DNA from: Vibrio tarriae
GTDB taxonomy: Bacteria > Pseudomonadota > Gammaproteobacteria > Enterobacterales > Vibrionaceae
Length of the DNA stretch: 64,000 nt
Reading direction: 5' to 3'
Assembly: GCF_002216685.1 (NCBI RefSeq)
Contig: NZ_CP022352.1
Location: 620,001-684,000, forward strand
Below, in pieces: positions 47,812 through 57,286 of the stretch; within the stretch, counting starts at the first letter, position 1, and every line of letters starts with the position of its first letter. The notes beneath the pieces are model-generated. The model was not told the origin of the DNA and did not search any database. It saw only the letters and a program-made list of their open reading frames with translations. A program made the position numbers and the translations under genes.

Positions 47812-48711
47812 TTATACCTGTGTCACTTTTTCGACGCCGTCATCATTTCGACGTTGGATTTTCAACTGTGAAAGCGCGACACCACTGATGACTAATAAAC
47901 CACCAATCAAATGGTAGGGGTGAACTTTTTCGCCCAATAAAGTGGCGGCCAAAGAAACTGAAAATACAGGCAGCAGGTTCATAAACATGGCGGTGGAGTC
48001 AGCACCGATAGCATCAATGGCCTTTACCCACATCCATGGCGCTAACAGTGAAGCAGCAATGCCAGCATAAGCGATCAGGGAGAGTGAACCTTCGGTCGGT
48101 AATAACGTATCGCTGGTTAGCCATAAAGGAATCAGCATGAACACGGCGCATACCCCTTGCAGATAAATTAACGTCCAGTTGCTAAACGGCATTTTCCAGC
48201 GTTTCAAAAGCACGCAATACAAGGCGTACACTAGCGCTGCCATCACCATTAAGGCATCACCTTCGGTTACGCTTTGATGGATGAAAAACAGCGGATTTCC
48301 TTCTCCGAGCATGTAGGCAAGCCCGCTGAGTGATAATACGCCACCTACTATGCTAAGGACTGAGATTGGTTTATTAAGTAACGGCAAGCTAATGAAAACA
48401 CTCATTAAAGGAACAAAAGAAGTGATGAGTGACATATTGGTCGCCGTGGTGGTGAGCCCCGCGTAGTAGCCGAGGGATTGGTTAAGCACCATGCCGAGCA
48501 AAGCCAAAAATGCGAGTCTACTCAAGTAGCGTTTCACTGTTGACCATTGGCGGATAGCGCTAGGTAAACAGAAAGGCGTGAGGATCGCCATAGCTAATAG
48601 CCAGCGATAAAAGCTCATCGCACTAGGTTCGATGGTCGAGGCCGCGAGTTTATTGACAATCGAGTTACCACCCCAAATCAGCACAGTAAAAAATGGCAGA
48701 AGATAGATCAT
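47812..48711 (-). CDS. EamA/DMT family transporter, divergent from an AraC regulator
   Basis: A 299-residue protein with ten helices in two EamA repeats, beginning MIYLLPFFTVLIWGGNSIVN. This start has GAGG at 8 bases; the longer frame runs into the divergent gene. The two starts (48711 and 48811) share a ~100-base spacer with the AraC regulator, suggesting direct regulation. Substrate unknown; amino acid or drug exporters are typical of the family. Confidence 0.87.
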   Translation of the reverse strand: MIYLLPFFTVLIWGGNSIVNKLAASTIEPSAMSFYRWLLAMAILTPFCLPSAIRQWSTVKRYLSRLAFLALLGMVLNQSLGYYAGLTTTATNMSLITSFVPLMSVFISLPLLNKPISVLSIVGGVLSLSGLAYMLGEGNPLFFIHQSVTEGDALMVMAALVYALYCVLLKRWKMPFSNWTLIYLQGVCAVFMLIPLWLTSDTLLPTEGSLSLIAYAGIAASLLAPWMWVKAIDAIGADSTAMFMNLLPVFSVSLAATLLGEKVHPYHLIGGLLVISGVALSQLKIQRRNDDGVEKVTQV

Positions 48712-48810
48712 GTGCGCCTCGCCGCAATTTGTTCTTTGGGTTATAGTGTGGCAGGTCTTTATAATTACAACTATCTCCAGAAAGACATTGCGAGCGATAG
48801 GAAGACAAGA

Positions 48811-49602
48811 TTGAAAAAACGCACTCGACACTTGCATCCCTCATTATCTATCGAGCATCCACCTTCGGATGTTTTTATGAATTTTGAAGCGTTTCTGTCC
48901 AATACAGAAACTCGTGAGCACAGCCACCCTTGGGGCCAGGTGCAGCTCATTTCTGGTGGAATTTTGGAGATGGAAGCGGAAGATACGCGTTTTTTGGCTC
49001 CGCCTCATTTGGCGATTTGGGTCCCTGCAGGGATTCGTCATCGAAGCTACAACCGCAAGCCCATCGAATACTGCTCACTGAATATTGCTTCGCAACTGAC
49101 CAGGGCATTTCCCGCCAAAACCAGTTTAATTAAGGTGACATCGATTGTTTCGGCGATCATTGATGACTTTCGAGAGCGAAACATCAATGTGGCGCAGAGC
49201 AGTGAAGATAAGCGCTTAGTGCAAGTGTTGCTCGATCAATTGGCGACTCGTGAAACTCAGCACCATTTTCTTCCTTCAACCAATCATAAATATTTAGCGC
49301 CGATTTTGGCTTTTGTGGAAGAGAACCCAACCGATAATACGACCTTGCAGCAGTGGGCGGAAAAAGTGCATACCACAGAGCGAACATTGGCGCGCCATTG
49401 TCAGGCTGAATTGGGGATGAGCTTTACCGAATGGCGGCTACGGGTACGCTATCTCTATTCGATGGAATTGTTACGTCAAGGGCATGCGGTGAAAGAGGTG
49501 GCGTTAACCTTGGGCTATAACCAAGCCAGCCCGTATATCACCATGTTCAAAAAGTACTCCGGGTTAACCCCGGAGCAGTATAAAAGCCGATTACTTGCCT
49601 AG
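48811..49602 (+). CDS. AraC family regulator
   Basis: A 263-residue protein. The N-terminal cupin has TREHSHPWGQVQLISGGILEME and PAGIRHRSYN. The C-terminal AraC DNA-binding domain has two helix-turn-helices, ATTERTLARHCQAELG-like (VHTTERTLARHCQ) and VALTLGYNQASPYITMFKKYSG. The start is TTG, chosen because AGGAAG lies 7 bases upstream; no in-frame ATG lies near. It faces the EamA transporter and may control it. Its last codons overlap the end of the next leftward gene by 12 bases. Confidence 0.87.
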   Translation: MKKRTRHLHPSLSIEHPPSDVFMNFEAFLSNTETREHSHPWGQVQLISGGILEMEAEDTRFLAPPHLAIWVPAGIRHRSYNRKPIEYCSLNIASQLTRAFPAKTSLIKVTSIVSAIIDDFRERNINVAQSSEDKRLVQVLLDQLATRETQHHFLPSTNHKYLAPILAFVEENPTDNTTLQQWAEKVHTTERTLARHCQAELGMSFTEWRLRVRYLYSMELLRQGHAVKEVALTLGYNQASPYITMFKKYSGLTPEQYKSRLLA

Positions 49603-50520
49603 CAGACCCTGCTCATTGGCAAGCACATAATCAAGTGCACCGATGATGGCAGCGACTTGCGCATCATTACAGAGTTGTGCGGTGACTTTAGGGCTATCTG
49701 GATAGACTTCAGTGGTTGTGCTGTAAGTACAATCAGTCATGCCGCCGCACAAGCCGAGTTTTCTCATCGGATAGAGGATGACACCCTCAGCGACAACAGG
49801 TGAACCAATGATTTCATGGTTTTCATCCGCTGGCGCGATATGCGTGACACGGCGGACGGAATCAATCACCGCTTGTTGGAAAGCCAATTGTGGATTTTCC
49901 GTATCACCCACTGTGTAAAAGCCATCAGGGATCGAACCTTCGAGGTAGGTTTTACCATCGCGCGCCGCCAAGGCAGGGCGAAACTCTGATTCATCTGTAT
50001 CGGTGGTTTCATGCAGATCAATGTGCAGCAAAATCGGCCCGTGCTCTGTCACCATCGCCATCAATCGAGCCGCCTCTTCTGCAGGACTATCCTGAACGAA
50101 AGAGCGGTTAGGATCGATCGCATTTGGGTTCCAACGATTGATGGTTTCATAGCCCCAAGGGCTGACACAGGGCACGGCAAGCAGATTAAAGTGAGCCAAA
50201 TAAGGCTCTGCGGCGGTTGCTAAAAATTGCAGCACACCGTGTACACCACTGGTTTCGTAACCATGCACTCCGCCTGTGATCAATACTGTCGGCTTGTTGG
50301 CATCCCAGTTGCGGCTTTTCACCACATACAGCGGGTAACGTGTTGGCTCATAAGAGAGGGCACCATAAGTGCTTACGTCGAATAGGCCGTTCAAGGCCAG
50401 AATTTTGGGCACCACATCTTGCTGATATTCGCGCTGAATATGGCGTTGTTCCAGCCAAGCTTGGCGCTCTGCGGCTTGCCAAGGTTGACCGAGCGTACCA
50501 ATCGGATAAAAGGTTGACAT
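49591..50520 (-). CDS. M14/succinylglutamate desuccinylase-like zinc carboxypeptidase
   Basis: A 309-residue protein of the metallocarboxypeptidase fold. Zinc ligands are recognisable as HGYE (GGVHGYETSG) and the His in LLHIDLHETTDTDESEF; the Arg in the DPNRSF segment binds the substrate carboxylate. The family includes peptidases and AstE-like deacylases; exact substrate is not clear. No signal peptide, so cytoplasmic. Convergent, 12-base overlapping, with the AraC gene. Confidence 0.85.
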   Translation of the reverse strand: MSTFYPIGTLGQPWQAAERQAWLEQRHIQREYQQDVVPKILALNGLFDVSTYGALSYEPTRYPLYVVKSRNWDANKPTVLITGGVHGYETSGVHGVLQFLATAAEPYLAHFNLLAVPCVSPWGYETINRWNPNAIDPNRSFVQDSPAEEAARLMAMVTEHGPILLHIDLHETTDTDESEFRPALAARDGKTYLEGSIPDGFYTVGDTENPQLAFQQAVIDSVRRVTHIAPADENHEIIGSPVVAEGVILYPMRKLGLCGGMTDCTYSTTTEVYPDSPKVTAQLCNDAQVAAIIGALDYVLANEQGLLGK

Positions 50521-50680
50521 CCTAATTCTCTGTTTGGGGATTAGTTAACAAAGAGTAAGACCTAGGTAGCGTCTGAGCAACAAGATTTTAAAATAGCAGA
50601 ATAATTGGGCTAAGAAGTAAATTCTATACTTCAAAATAATAGAAGGATAAATTAAATATTATTGCTTTGTTTTTATGAAA

Positions 50681-50890
50681 TTAATGAATATTAAATTCAC
50701 CAAGTTCAATTCCTGAATCGGAAAGTATTTTACCTGTTTTACTCACTTCGCAGAAATCAAAATAAATTGGGTAATGATTAGAGCTTATTCTGGGTAGGAT
50801 ATGGCGCTGTAGAATGTCACTATTTAATTGATGAATTTTAGATGACCAGCGGAGATTATTTTTCAGAAGATGGAAGTGGATGTTTATCAT
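50681..50890 (-). CDS. Possible small protein (69 residues)
   Basis: An AT-rich frame from ATG to TAA, beginning MINIHFHLLKNNLRWSSK and ending in SGIELGEFNIH. It has a plausible mixed composition but no clear ribosome site and no recognised family. The 545-base gap between the carboxypeptidase-like gene and cspV contains nothing better. Confidence 0.35.
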   Translation of the reverse strand: MINIHFHLLKNNLRWSSKIHQLNSDILQRHILPRISSNHYPIYFDFCEVSKTGKILSDSGIELGEFNIH

Positions 50891-51030
50891 GAATTAAAAT
50901 TTCTTTTTGGTGAGATTTCTCTCGTAATAATTGATACCAGTGTCGCTGGCGAGATGTTCTGCGAGACATGAATTCCTCGATGTAATACAGATAAATGAAA
51001 ATGGAGGAGTAGAGAGATAAGGGGGGGAGC

Positions 51031-51058
51031 AAAGCGTGGCGCTGAGAGCACCACGCAG
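51031..51058 (-). terminator. Hairpin after cspV
   Basis: GCGTGG..GCT / GC..CCACGC stem 8 bases past the cspV stop, with a weak T tail on the minus strand. Confidence 0.5.
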
Positions 51059-51066
51059 AATTTGGC

Positions 51067-51276
51067 TTACAGCGCGACTACGTTAGACGCTTGAGGGCCT
51101 TTCTTACCTTGTTCAACGATAAAGCTAACACGTTGACCTTCAGCTAAGGTTTTGAAACCTTCTGACTGAATAGAATTAAAGTGAACAAACACATCGTTGC
51201 CACCGTTATCTTGAGTAAGAAAACCGAAACCTTTAGTTTCGTTGAACCATTTTACAGAACCAGTCATTTTAGACAT
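51067..51276 (-). CDS. cspV: Cold-shock protein CspV
   Basis: A 69-residue single cold-shock domain with both RNA-binding motifs (KGFGFLTQ and VFVHFN). It acts as an RNA chaperone at low temperature. The gene's position on the small chromosome agrees with CspV of V. cholerae, which has been linked to biofilm and type VI secretion at low temperature. A long AT-rich leader of about 300 bases may act as the usual csp mRNA thermoswitch. AGAGG precedes the start. Confidence 0.93.
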   Translation of the reverse strand: MSKMTGSVKWFNETKGFGFLTQDNGGNDVFVHFNSIQSEGFKTLAEGQRVSFIVEQGKKGPQASNVVAL

Positions 51277-51722
51277 AGAGACCTCTAGAGATAATTTTTA
51301 CAATAATTTATTAGGGCTTAAAACAAAAGCTATTATATGGATTATAAAGGAGAAGCTATCACAGAGGTTGAACGAAGGGCATCGAAAAAAGACTGAGGTA
51401 AAACTTTACTTAATTTTCATTAATAGCTCATTTGCTTGAGCTGTGGTTGAGTATACACGGAAAAAGAGTTCTGACTAGGATTATTTTCAATCTAAGACAA
51501 TTATTTTATTTTCTTCGTAAGCTTATGCAGCGAAAAAGGTGAAGCGCTTCCGCTTTTGTCACGTACCAGATGAATATACCCAACTCCTACACCCTTCGGA
51601 TAAGACTTAACAGGGCGTAGATCTTGTTTGGCGTGGTCACATTCTCATTGCTGAGTTTCCTTCTGCCGTTCGTTAATGTTACATTTTGTCACGCTTCTAC
51701 CAATCAAATAGAGAGAATTTCC
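51277..51722 (-). promoter_or_regulatory. Long AT-rich leader/promoter region of cspV and of the divergent DUF808 gene
   Basis: About 445 bases without a credible gene. The right half presumably holds the promoter of the DUF808 gene. The left part could contain a structured cspV 5' UTR of the cold-shock type, but I cannot draw the structure reliably. A TATACCCAACTCC stretch at 51576 faintly resembles an ERIC end. Confidence 0.4.
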
Positions 51723-52658
51723 ATGGCAGGCGCAAGCTTACTGACCTTGCTTGATGATATTGCGACGGTGCTGGATGACGTGGCATTGATGTCCAAAATG
51801 GCCGCTAAAAAGACGGCGGGTGTATTGGGGGATGACTTAGCGCTCAATGCGCAGCAAGTCTCTGGTGTCGCGGCAGAGCGTGAAATTCCGGTGGTATGGG
51901 CGGTCGCCAAAGGCTCGTTTCGCAATAAGCTGATTTTGGTTCCGGCAGCACTTATTATTAGCTCGATTGCTCCTTGGTTGATCATGCCTCTACTGCTGCT
52001 CGGTGGTCTGTTTCTCTGTTTTGAAGGCGCAGAGAAGATCCTCGAAAAATGGTTGCATCCAGAACCCAAACAGAATGCTGAACAGCGTGCTGCCGCGATG
52101 GTCAATGAAGGTTTAGAAACGGAAAGTTTGGCGACAGAAAGCTTAGCCGAGTATGAAAAGCGTAAAATTGGTGGCGCGATCCGCACCGATTTTATTCTGT
52201 CGGCAGAAATCATTGTGATCGCTCTCGGGACCGTGCAGGGGCACTCGATGCTCACACAAATTTTGGTGGTTAGCTTGATTGCGGTCATCATGACGATTGG
52301 CGTGTACGGCCTAGTGGCAGGCATAGTGAAGTTGGATGACTTAGGTTTTTACCTGCAACGCCAATCCAAAGGCCAAGGACTCAAAGCCAGTTTTGGCGGC
52401 GTGCTAGTACGTTTTGCGCCCAAATTGATGAAAGGCCTGACGGTCGTTGGAACTGCGGCGATGTTTTTAGTCGGCGGTGGGATTGTGGTACATAACGTGC
52501 CTGCGGTGCATCATATTCTTGAACCTATGCTTAATGTCGTCCATGCATGGCCAGTTGTCGGGACACTGATGCCAACCCTGATGAATGGTGTGATTGGCGT
52601 GGTGGCTGGCAGCCTCTTAGTAGCGGTAATGGAAGTGTGGCACAAAGTTCGCGGTTAA
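51723..52658 (+). CDS. DUF808 (YedI-like) inner membrane protein
   Basis: A 311-residue protein beginning MAGASLLTLLDDIATVLDDV, with six or so membrane helices after residue 75 (LILVPAALIISSIAPWLIMP, and a final GVIGVVAGSLLVAVMEV). The DDIATxLDDVAxMSKxAAKKTAGVLGDDLA signature is that of the DUF808 family. The start is the ATG after GAGAGAATTTCC; the longer reading adds an unrelated hydrophobic stretch. Function unknown. Confidence 0.9.
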   Translation: MAGASLLTLLDDIATVLDDVALMSKMAAKKTAGVLGDDLALNAQQVSGVAAEREIPVVWAVAKGSFRNKLILVPAALIISSIAPWLIMPLLLLGGLFLCFEGAEKILEKWLHPEPKQNAEQRAAAMVNEGLETESLATESLAEYEKRKIGGAIRTDFILSAEIIVIALGTVQGHSMLTQILVVSLIAVIMTIGVYGLVAGIVKLDDLGFYLQRQSKGQGLKASFGGVLVRFAPKLMKGLTVVGTAAMFLVGGGIVVHNVPAVHHILEPMLNVVHAWPVVGTLMPTLMNGVIGVVAGSLLVAVMEVWHKVRG

Positions 52659-52771
52659 TTCTCCTTCTGACTTGTTGTCTACAACATGAAGTAGGGTATC
52701 CGTAAAATTCTCATTGTTATTTTTGGGAAGGCAAATAAACTAGCGGCTTTTGTTTTTCGGCGGTCGATATT

Positions 52772-53905
52772 ATGCAGTGTGAGTTCTTTATTCAAAAACG
52801 GTGTACCTCTTGCCACCTATGTGCGCAGCCGTATTCCCAACAAGTTGAGAATAAAGATCAGCAGTTGCGTGAGTTGATTGCGCCAGCCATGGATGTGCAG
52901 TGGTTACCTCCTGTCACCAGTGCTGACACCGCGTTTCGCAATAAAGCCAAAATGGTGGTGCTCGGTGCGGCTCACGCGCCGATTTTAGGCATTGAAGATG
53001 CGCAAGGTCAGCCTTTGTCGCTAGTGACTTGCCCGCTTTATCCGCAGCCGATGCAAGAGCTGCTCGCTTATCTGGAAAACTGGATCCGCATCGCGGGTAT
53101 TCCGCCCTATAACAAGCTGAAGAAAAAAGGTGAACTGAAGTTTATTTTGCTCACCCGCAGTGAAAACAGTGGCCAATTTATGCTGCGTTTTGTGGCGCGC
53201 AGTCATACGATGCTTGAGCGAATTGAACGCAATTTGCCGACATTGATCGCGGCTTTCCCGACGATCGAAGTCGTTTCCGTCAATATTCAGCCAGTGCATA
53301 TGGCGCGTCTAGAAGGTGAAGAGGAAATTTTCCTCACCGAAACGCAAAGCCTGCTCGAGCAGTTTAACAATGTGCCTATGGTGATCCGCCCGAAAAGCTT
53401 TTTCCAAACCAACCCCAAAGTGGCTGAGCAGCTATACGCGACCGCACGTGCTTGGGTGCGCGAGATGGCGCCAATGCAAATGTGGGATCTGTTTTGTGGC
53501 GTTGGTGGCTTTGCGCTGCATTGCGCCGCGCCAGACACCTCTGTGACGGGCATTGAAATTGAACCAGAAGCGATTGCCAGTGCGCAACGTTCGGCGCAAA
53601 TGATGGGGATTGATAATCTTAGTTTTGCGGCGCTCGATTCTGCCAAGTTTTCACAAAGCCAGATGAGTGCACCAGAGTTAGTGTTGGTCAACCCTCCGCG
53701 TCGTGGGTTGGGCAGTGAGCTGACCGCACAGTTGGAAGCGCTCGCGCCACAACACATTCTTTATTCCAGTTGTAACCCGCAGACCATGGTCAAAGACATC
53801 GCTGAACTTGCCAGTTACCAAATGAGTCGCGTGCAGTGGTTTGATATGTTCCCCCATACGGATCACGCTGAAGTGCTGACCCTGTTGGTCAGAAAAGACC
53901 ACTAA
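52772..53905 (+). CDS. rlmC: 23S rRNA (uracil-747-C5)-methyltransferase
   Basis: A 377-residue SAM-dependent enzyme of the RumA/TrmA family that makes m5U747 in 23S rRNA. The N-terminus has the [4Fe-4S] cysteines (C3, C11, C14, C17 in [17 protein letters not shown]), the SAM site is [14 protein letters not shown] and the catalytic nucleophile is in [11 protein letters not shown]. Length matches E. coli RlmC (375). No strong ribosome site. It is followed by a bidirectional terminator shared with pyrC. Confidence 0.94.
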   Translation: MQCEFFIQKRCTSCHLCAQPYSQQVENKDQQLRELIAPAMDVQWLPPVTSADTAFRNKAKMVVLGAAHAPILGIEDAQGQPLSLVTCPLYPQPMQELLAYLENWIRIAGIPPYNKLKKKGELKFILLTRSENSGQFMLRFVARSHTMLERIERNLPTLIAAFPTIEVVSVNIQPVHMARLEGEEEIFLTETQSLLEQFNNVPMVIRPKSFFQTNPKVAEQLYATARAWVREMAPMQMWDLFCGVGGFALHCAAPDTSVTGIEIEPEAIASAQRSAQMMGIDNLSFAALDSAKFSQSQMSAPELVLVNPPRRGLGSELTAQLEALAPQHILYSSCNPQTMVKDIAELASYQMSRVQWFDMFPHTDHAEVLTLLVRKDH

Positions 53906-53909
53906 AAAT

Positions 53910-53937
53910 GAAAAAGGAGAGGCGAACCTCTCCTTTC
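53910..53937. terminator. Bidirectional terminator between rlmC and pyrC
   Basis: AAAGGAGAGG / CCTCTCCTTT stem with a 4-base loop, between two convergent stop codons. Confidence 0.85.
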
Positions 53938-53954
53938 GTACATCTGAACTGAGT

Positions 53955-54983
53955 TTACTTCACTGCCCACTCGATATTTTCACCAGCACGGATCGGCACC
54001 ACGATATCGCTGCCAAACGGCATGCTTTCCGCGACGGGCCAGGCTTGCTTGGTGAGCGTGACGGTCTCTTGATTGCGTGGCAGGCCGTAGAAATCAGGGC
54101 CATTAAAGCTAGCGAATGCTTCCAGATTTTCGAGCTTACCTTCTTTTTCAAACATTTCGGCATACAGCTCAAGAGCCGCATGGGCGGTGTAAGAGCCTGC
54201 GCAGCCACAAGCGGCTTCTTTTCGGCCTTTGGCGTGCGGGGCAGAGTCCGTACCTAGGAAGAATTTTTTGCTGCCTGAGGTTGCCGCTGCCACTAACGCG
54301 TGTTGGTGAGTCGCACGCTTTAGAATCGGCAAACAGTAGAAATGTGGGCGAATGCCGCCAACCAGCATGTGGTTACGGTTAAACAGCAAATGGTGCGCAG
54401 TAATGGTGGCGGCAACGTTTTCATTGGCTTGGCGAACAAAGTTCACTGCTTCTGCGGTAGTGATGTGTTCCAGCACGATCTTGAGCTGCGGGAAATCGGC
54501 CACGATCGGCGCAAGCACGGTGTCTAGAAAGGTCTTTTCACGGTCAAAAATGTCGACTTCGTGCGTGGTCACTTCACCATGTACCAGTAGCAACATGCCG
54601 ACTTCCTGCATTGCTTGCAGAACTGGGTAAATGTTTTTGGCTGAAGTGACGCCAGAATCCGAGTTGGTGGTCGCACCCGCTGGGTAAAGCTTGGCTGCGA
54701 CAATTTTACCTGACGCTTTGGCTTTGCGTATTTCCTCAGGTGAAGTGTTATCGGTGAGGTAAAGCGCCATCAAAGGTTCAAAGTGCGGCTGTGGTTGAGC
54801 GGCCATAATGCGCTCACGATAGGCTAAGGCCATCTCAGTGGTGGTTACAGGGGGAACCGTGTTAGGCATGATCAGCGCGCGGCCGTTATAACGGCTGATG
54901 TCGCGTACAGTATCGGCCAGTACATCGCCATCGCGAAGGTGAACGTGCCAGTCGTCTGGTCGTGTAATCGTCAGTGTTGTCAT
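53955..54983 (-). CDS. pyrC: Dihydroorotase
   Basis: A 342-residue zinc hydrolase of class II that interconverts N-carbamoyl-aspartate and dihydroorotate in pyrimidine synthesis. Zinc ligands lie in [10 protein letters not shown], and the [14 protein letters not shown] and [14 protein letters not shown] segments are characteristic. The start at MTTLTITRP follows GGGAGC; 35 extra in-frame residues upstream come from the leader. The leader contains a GC-rich hairpin. E. coli PyrC is 348 residues. Confidence 0.95.
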   Translation of the reverse strand: MTTLTITRPDDWHVHLRDGDVLADTVRDISRYNGRALIMPNTVPPVTTTEMALAYRERIMAAQPQPHFEPLMALYLTDNTSPEEIRKAKASGKIVAAKLYPAGATTNSDSGVTSAKNIYPVLQAMQEVGMLLLVHGEVTTHEVDIFDREKTFLDTVLAPIVADFPQLKIVLEHITTAEAVNFVRQANENVAATITAHHLLFNRNHMLVGGIRPHFYCLPILKRATHQHALVAAATSGSKKFFLGTDSAPHAKGRKEAACGCAGSYTAHAALELYAEMFEKEGKLENLEAFASFNGPDFYGLPRNQETVTLTKQAWPVAESMPFGSDIVVPIRAGENIEWAVK

Positions 54984-55018
54984 TGAGTGCTCCCACCATG
55001 AATGCATGAAATGATTGG

Positions 55019-55054
55019 AGCCTAAAGCGTCGCGCAAACGCTTCCGCTTAGGCG
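55019..55054 (-). promoter_or_regulatory. pyrC leader hairpin
   Basis: GCCTAAGCG / CGCTTTAGGC near-perfect stem in the 5' leader of pyrC, 36-70 bases before its start. Enteric pyrC is controlled by a start-site-dependent leader hairpin; this one is further from the start, so its role is open. Confidence 0.45.
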
Positions 55055-55110
55055 ACAGGATGATAGTGGAAAGTGTAATCCATTTCATCCTTTATTTAAT
55101 TTCAGCAGGT

Positions 55111-55171
55111 TATCCCTTGCCTACTTGAAGCTGTAGCGGTGTTGACTGCAACTCCAAGTCGTCTGGGTATA
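55111..55171 (+). repeat. Short deleted ERIC (mini-ERIC)
   Basis: CCTACTTGAAGCTGTAGCGG then GTGTTGACTGCAACTCCAAG then TCGTCTGGGTATA. The centre is missing with the same junction (TTGRCT|GCAACTCC) as the copy at 7168-7222. Confidence 0.8.
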
Positions 55172-55259
55172 GCCACGAATTCATCGGGCTGGAAATACCC
55201 CCTTGTTGCAACAACTTGTTAGTCTGAAGTGACAATTTGTTCTATGATGTTGCGCAAAT

Positions 55260-55385
55260 TCCCCCGTTCTACTTGAAGCTGCAGCGGTGTTGGCTACGTT
55301 CGTTCACCCCAACTACATAGTTTGTCTATGCTCATGGGGATTCACTCACTTGCGCCTACCTGTAACTCCAAGTCGTTTGGGTATT
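55260..55385 (+). repeat. Full-length ERIC element
   Basis: A clean copy of about 126 bases with both arms, TTCGTTCACCCCAACTACAT in the left core, CTATGCTCATGGGGATTCAC and AACTCCAAGTCGTTTGGGTA. It directly precedes the MOSC-reductase gene and lies 90 bases from a mini-ERIC. Confidence 0.9.
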
Positions 55386-55406
55386 ACAACAGCAAAAGGA
55401 AGCAGC

Positions 55407-57224
55407 ATGTCGACGGGACACTTATCTCAAATCAATGTCTTTCCAGTGAAATCGTTAGGCGGGCTGGTGCTGTCGTCCGCTTGGGTAGAAAAGCAAGGCT
55501 TAACCTTTGATCGTCGTTTTATGTTGGCACTGTCTGACGGAAGTATGGTGACGGCGCGTAAATTTCCGCAAATGGTGCTGATCAAAACCTCGCTGCGCCA
55601 TGACGGTGTACTGTTTTCCGCACAAGGTCATCCCTCGCTTATCATCCGTTATGCAGATTTCAAGTTGCAACCTGTACCCGCGCAAGTTTGGGCGGATAAT
55701 TTCACCGCGTACACCACCACCGATGAAGCAGACGATTGGTTTAGTACGGTATTGGGGATTCGTGTTGAGCTCTTATACAGCGGCGAGCAATCCAATCGTG
55801 TGCGTGAAAAAGTGGGACACAATGTCAGCTTTGCGGATGGCTATCCGATGTTGGTGATCAGCCAAGCATCGTTGGATGAACTCAACCGCCGCAGCCCTGA
55901 GTTTCATTCAATGGATCAATTTCGTACCAATTTAGTTGTTTCTGGGACAGAGCCCTTTGCCGAAGACAGTTGGAAGCGTATCCGTATCGGCGAAGTGGAG
56001 TTTGAAGCCGTCAAACCTTGCGAACGCTGCATTTTAACCACGGTTGAAGTGAAGAAAGGGGCGTTTAGGCCAACCAAAGAGCCGCTGCGTACTCTCTCAC
56101 AATTTCGTGCTAATGAGCGCGGTGGCGTGTTTTTCGGGCAAAACTTGGTTGCCAAAAATGAAGGAATGATTCGAGCGGGCGATCCGATTGAAGTGTTGGA
56201 ATATAAAGAGAAAGAAGTTTACCCAGACCAAGGGATCAGCCACTTCACATTGACTTGTGTTGAGCGCGAAGAGATCGCCCGTGATTTTGTGACTTTCTGG
56301 CTAGAGCCAACCCAAGAAATCGCTACCCAGTATTTGCCGGGGCAATATCTGCCAATTGAAATGGTGATTGAGGGTGAGCCTGTGCAGCGTTACTACACGC
56401 TTTCCTCTAGCCCATCGCGTCCGGGACGTTTAGCGATTTCGGTCAAGCGTATTGATGGCGGGCGAGTTTCTAATTGGTTGCAAGAGAATTTGCAGATTGG
56501 CACGACCTTGACCGCGCAGCATCCGGCGGGTCATTTCCATCTGGATACCACCGCACCACAACCACTACTGCTGCTTTCGGCGGGCAGTGGTGTTACGCCA
56601 ATGTTGTCTATGCTGCGTTATCTGGCTGACCATAACCAAGTGGATGATGTGGTGTTTTATCATCAATGCCGCAGTGAGCAAGACATTCCTTGCCGAGCGG
56701 AACTGGATGCGTTGGCAAAACAACATGCTGGGTTAACGCTCCTCTATGCGTTAACCCAACCTTCGCCGCAGTGGCAAGGGGAGCAAGGTCGCTTATCTCT
56801 GTCGCACATTAAACGCATTCCCAACCTTTCTTCTCGCCAAGTGTTTGTGTGTGGCCCAGACGGTTTTATGCAAAAAGCTAAGAATTTGCTGCTCAAACAA
56901 GGGGTAGCGGAATCGGCCTATCATCAAGAAGCCTTTGGTGCGGTACAAGTTGCACCGCGAGAAAAGAAAGAGGTAACTCTCAGTTTCAATGGCATTCAAG
57001 TCTCTGCGGATAATCAAAAAACCTTGCTGGAGCATGCTGAAGACGCTGGTGTGAGAATACCCAATAGCTGCCGTGCGGGTATTTGTGGGGCGTGTAAAGT
57101 GAAAGTAAAGTCAGGTTTAGTGGAGCAACCTAAAGTCCCAGCTTTGATGGATCATGAACGCTCGATGGGAATGGCTTTGGCTTGCTGCTCGGTGGCCGAC
57201 ACGGATCTGGATGTTGAGTTTTAG
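55407..57224 (+). CDS. MOSC domain-ferredoxin reductase-[2Fe-2S] fusion (YcbX-like N-terminus)
   Basis: A 605-residue multidomain oxidoreductase. Residues 1-260 are MOSC_N plus MOSC, as in YcbX and mARC, which use molybdenum cofactor to reduce N-hydroxylated bases; the probable Mo-ligand cysteine is in KPCERCIL (C205/C208). Residues about 275-515 form an FAD/NAD(P) reductase (YYTLSSSPSRPGRLAI, LLSAGSGVTPMLSML). The C-terminus is a plant-type [2Fe-2S] ferredoxin (CRAGICGACKVKV, C555/560/563 plus C593 or C594). The start follows AAAGGAAGC; an upstream frame lies in ERIC DNA. Confidence 0.92.
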   Translation: MSTGHLSQINVFPVKSLGGLVLSSAWVEKQGLTFDRRFMLALSDGSMVTARKFPQMVLIKTSLRHDGVLFSAQGHPSLIIRYADFKLQPVPAQVWADNFTAYTTTDEADDWFSTVLGIRVELLYSGEQSNRVREKVGHNVSFADGYPMLVISQASLDELNRRSPEFHSMDQFRTNLVVSGTEPFAEDSWKRIRIGEVEFEAVKPCERCILTTVEVKKGAFRPTKEPLRTLSQFRANERGGVFFGQNLVAKNEGMIRAGDPIEVLEYKEKEVYPDQGISHFTLTCVEREEIARDFVTFWLEPTQEIATQYLPGQYLPIEMVIEGEPVQRYYTLSSSPSRPGRLAISVKRIDGGRVSNWLQENLQIGTTLTAQHPAGHFHLDTTAPQPLLLLSAGSGVTPMLSMLRYLADHNQVDDVVFYHQCRSEQDIPCRAELDALAKQHAGLTLLYALTQPSPQWQGEQGRLSLSHIKRIPNLSSRQVFVCGPDGFMQKAKNLLLKQGVAESAYHQEAFGAVQVAPREKKEVTLSFNGIQVSADNQKTLLEHAEDAGVRIPNSCRAGICGACKVKVKSGLVEQPKVPALMDHERSMGMALACCSVADTDLDVEF

Positions 57225-57242
57225 CCGTTCTCGTTTGAGCAC

Positions 57243-57274
57243 ATAAAAAAACCTCCCGATGGGAGGTCTTTGTT
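57243..57274. terminator. Terminator between the MOSC fusion and the chemoreceptor
   Basis: AACCTCCC / GGGAGGT stem with a 3-base loop; a U run is strongest for the leftward chemoreceptor transcript. Confidence 0.85.
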
Positions 57275-57286
57275 TATTGGCTAAGG

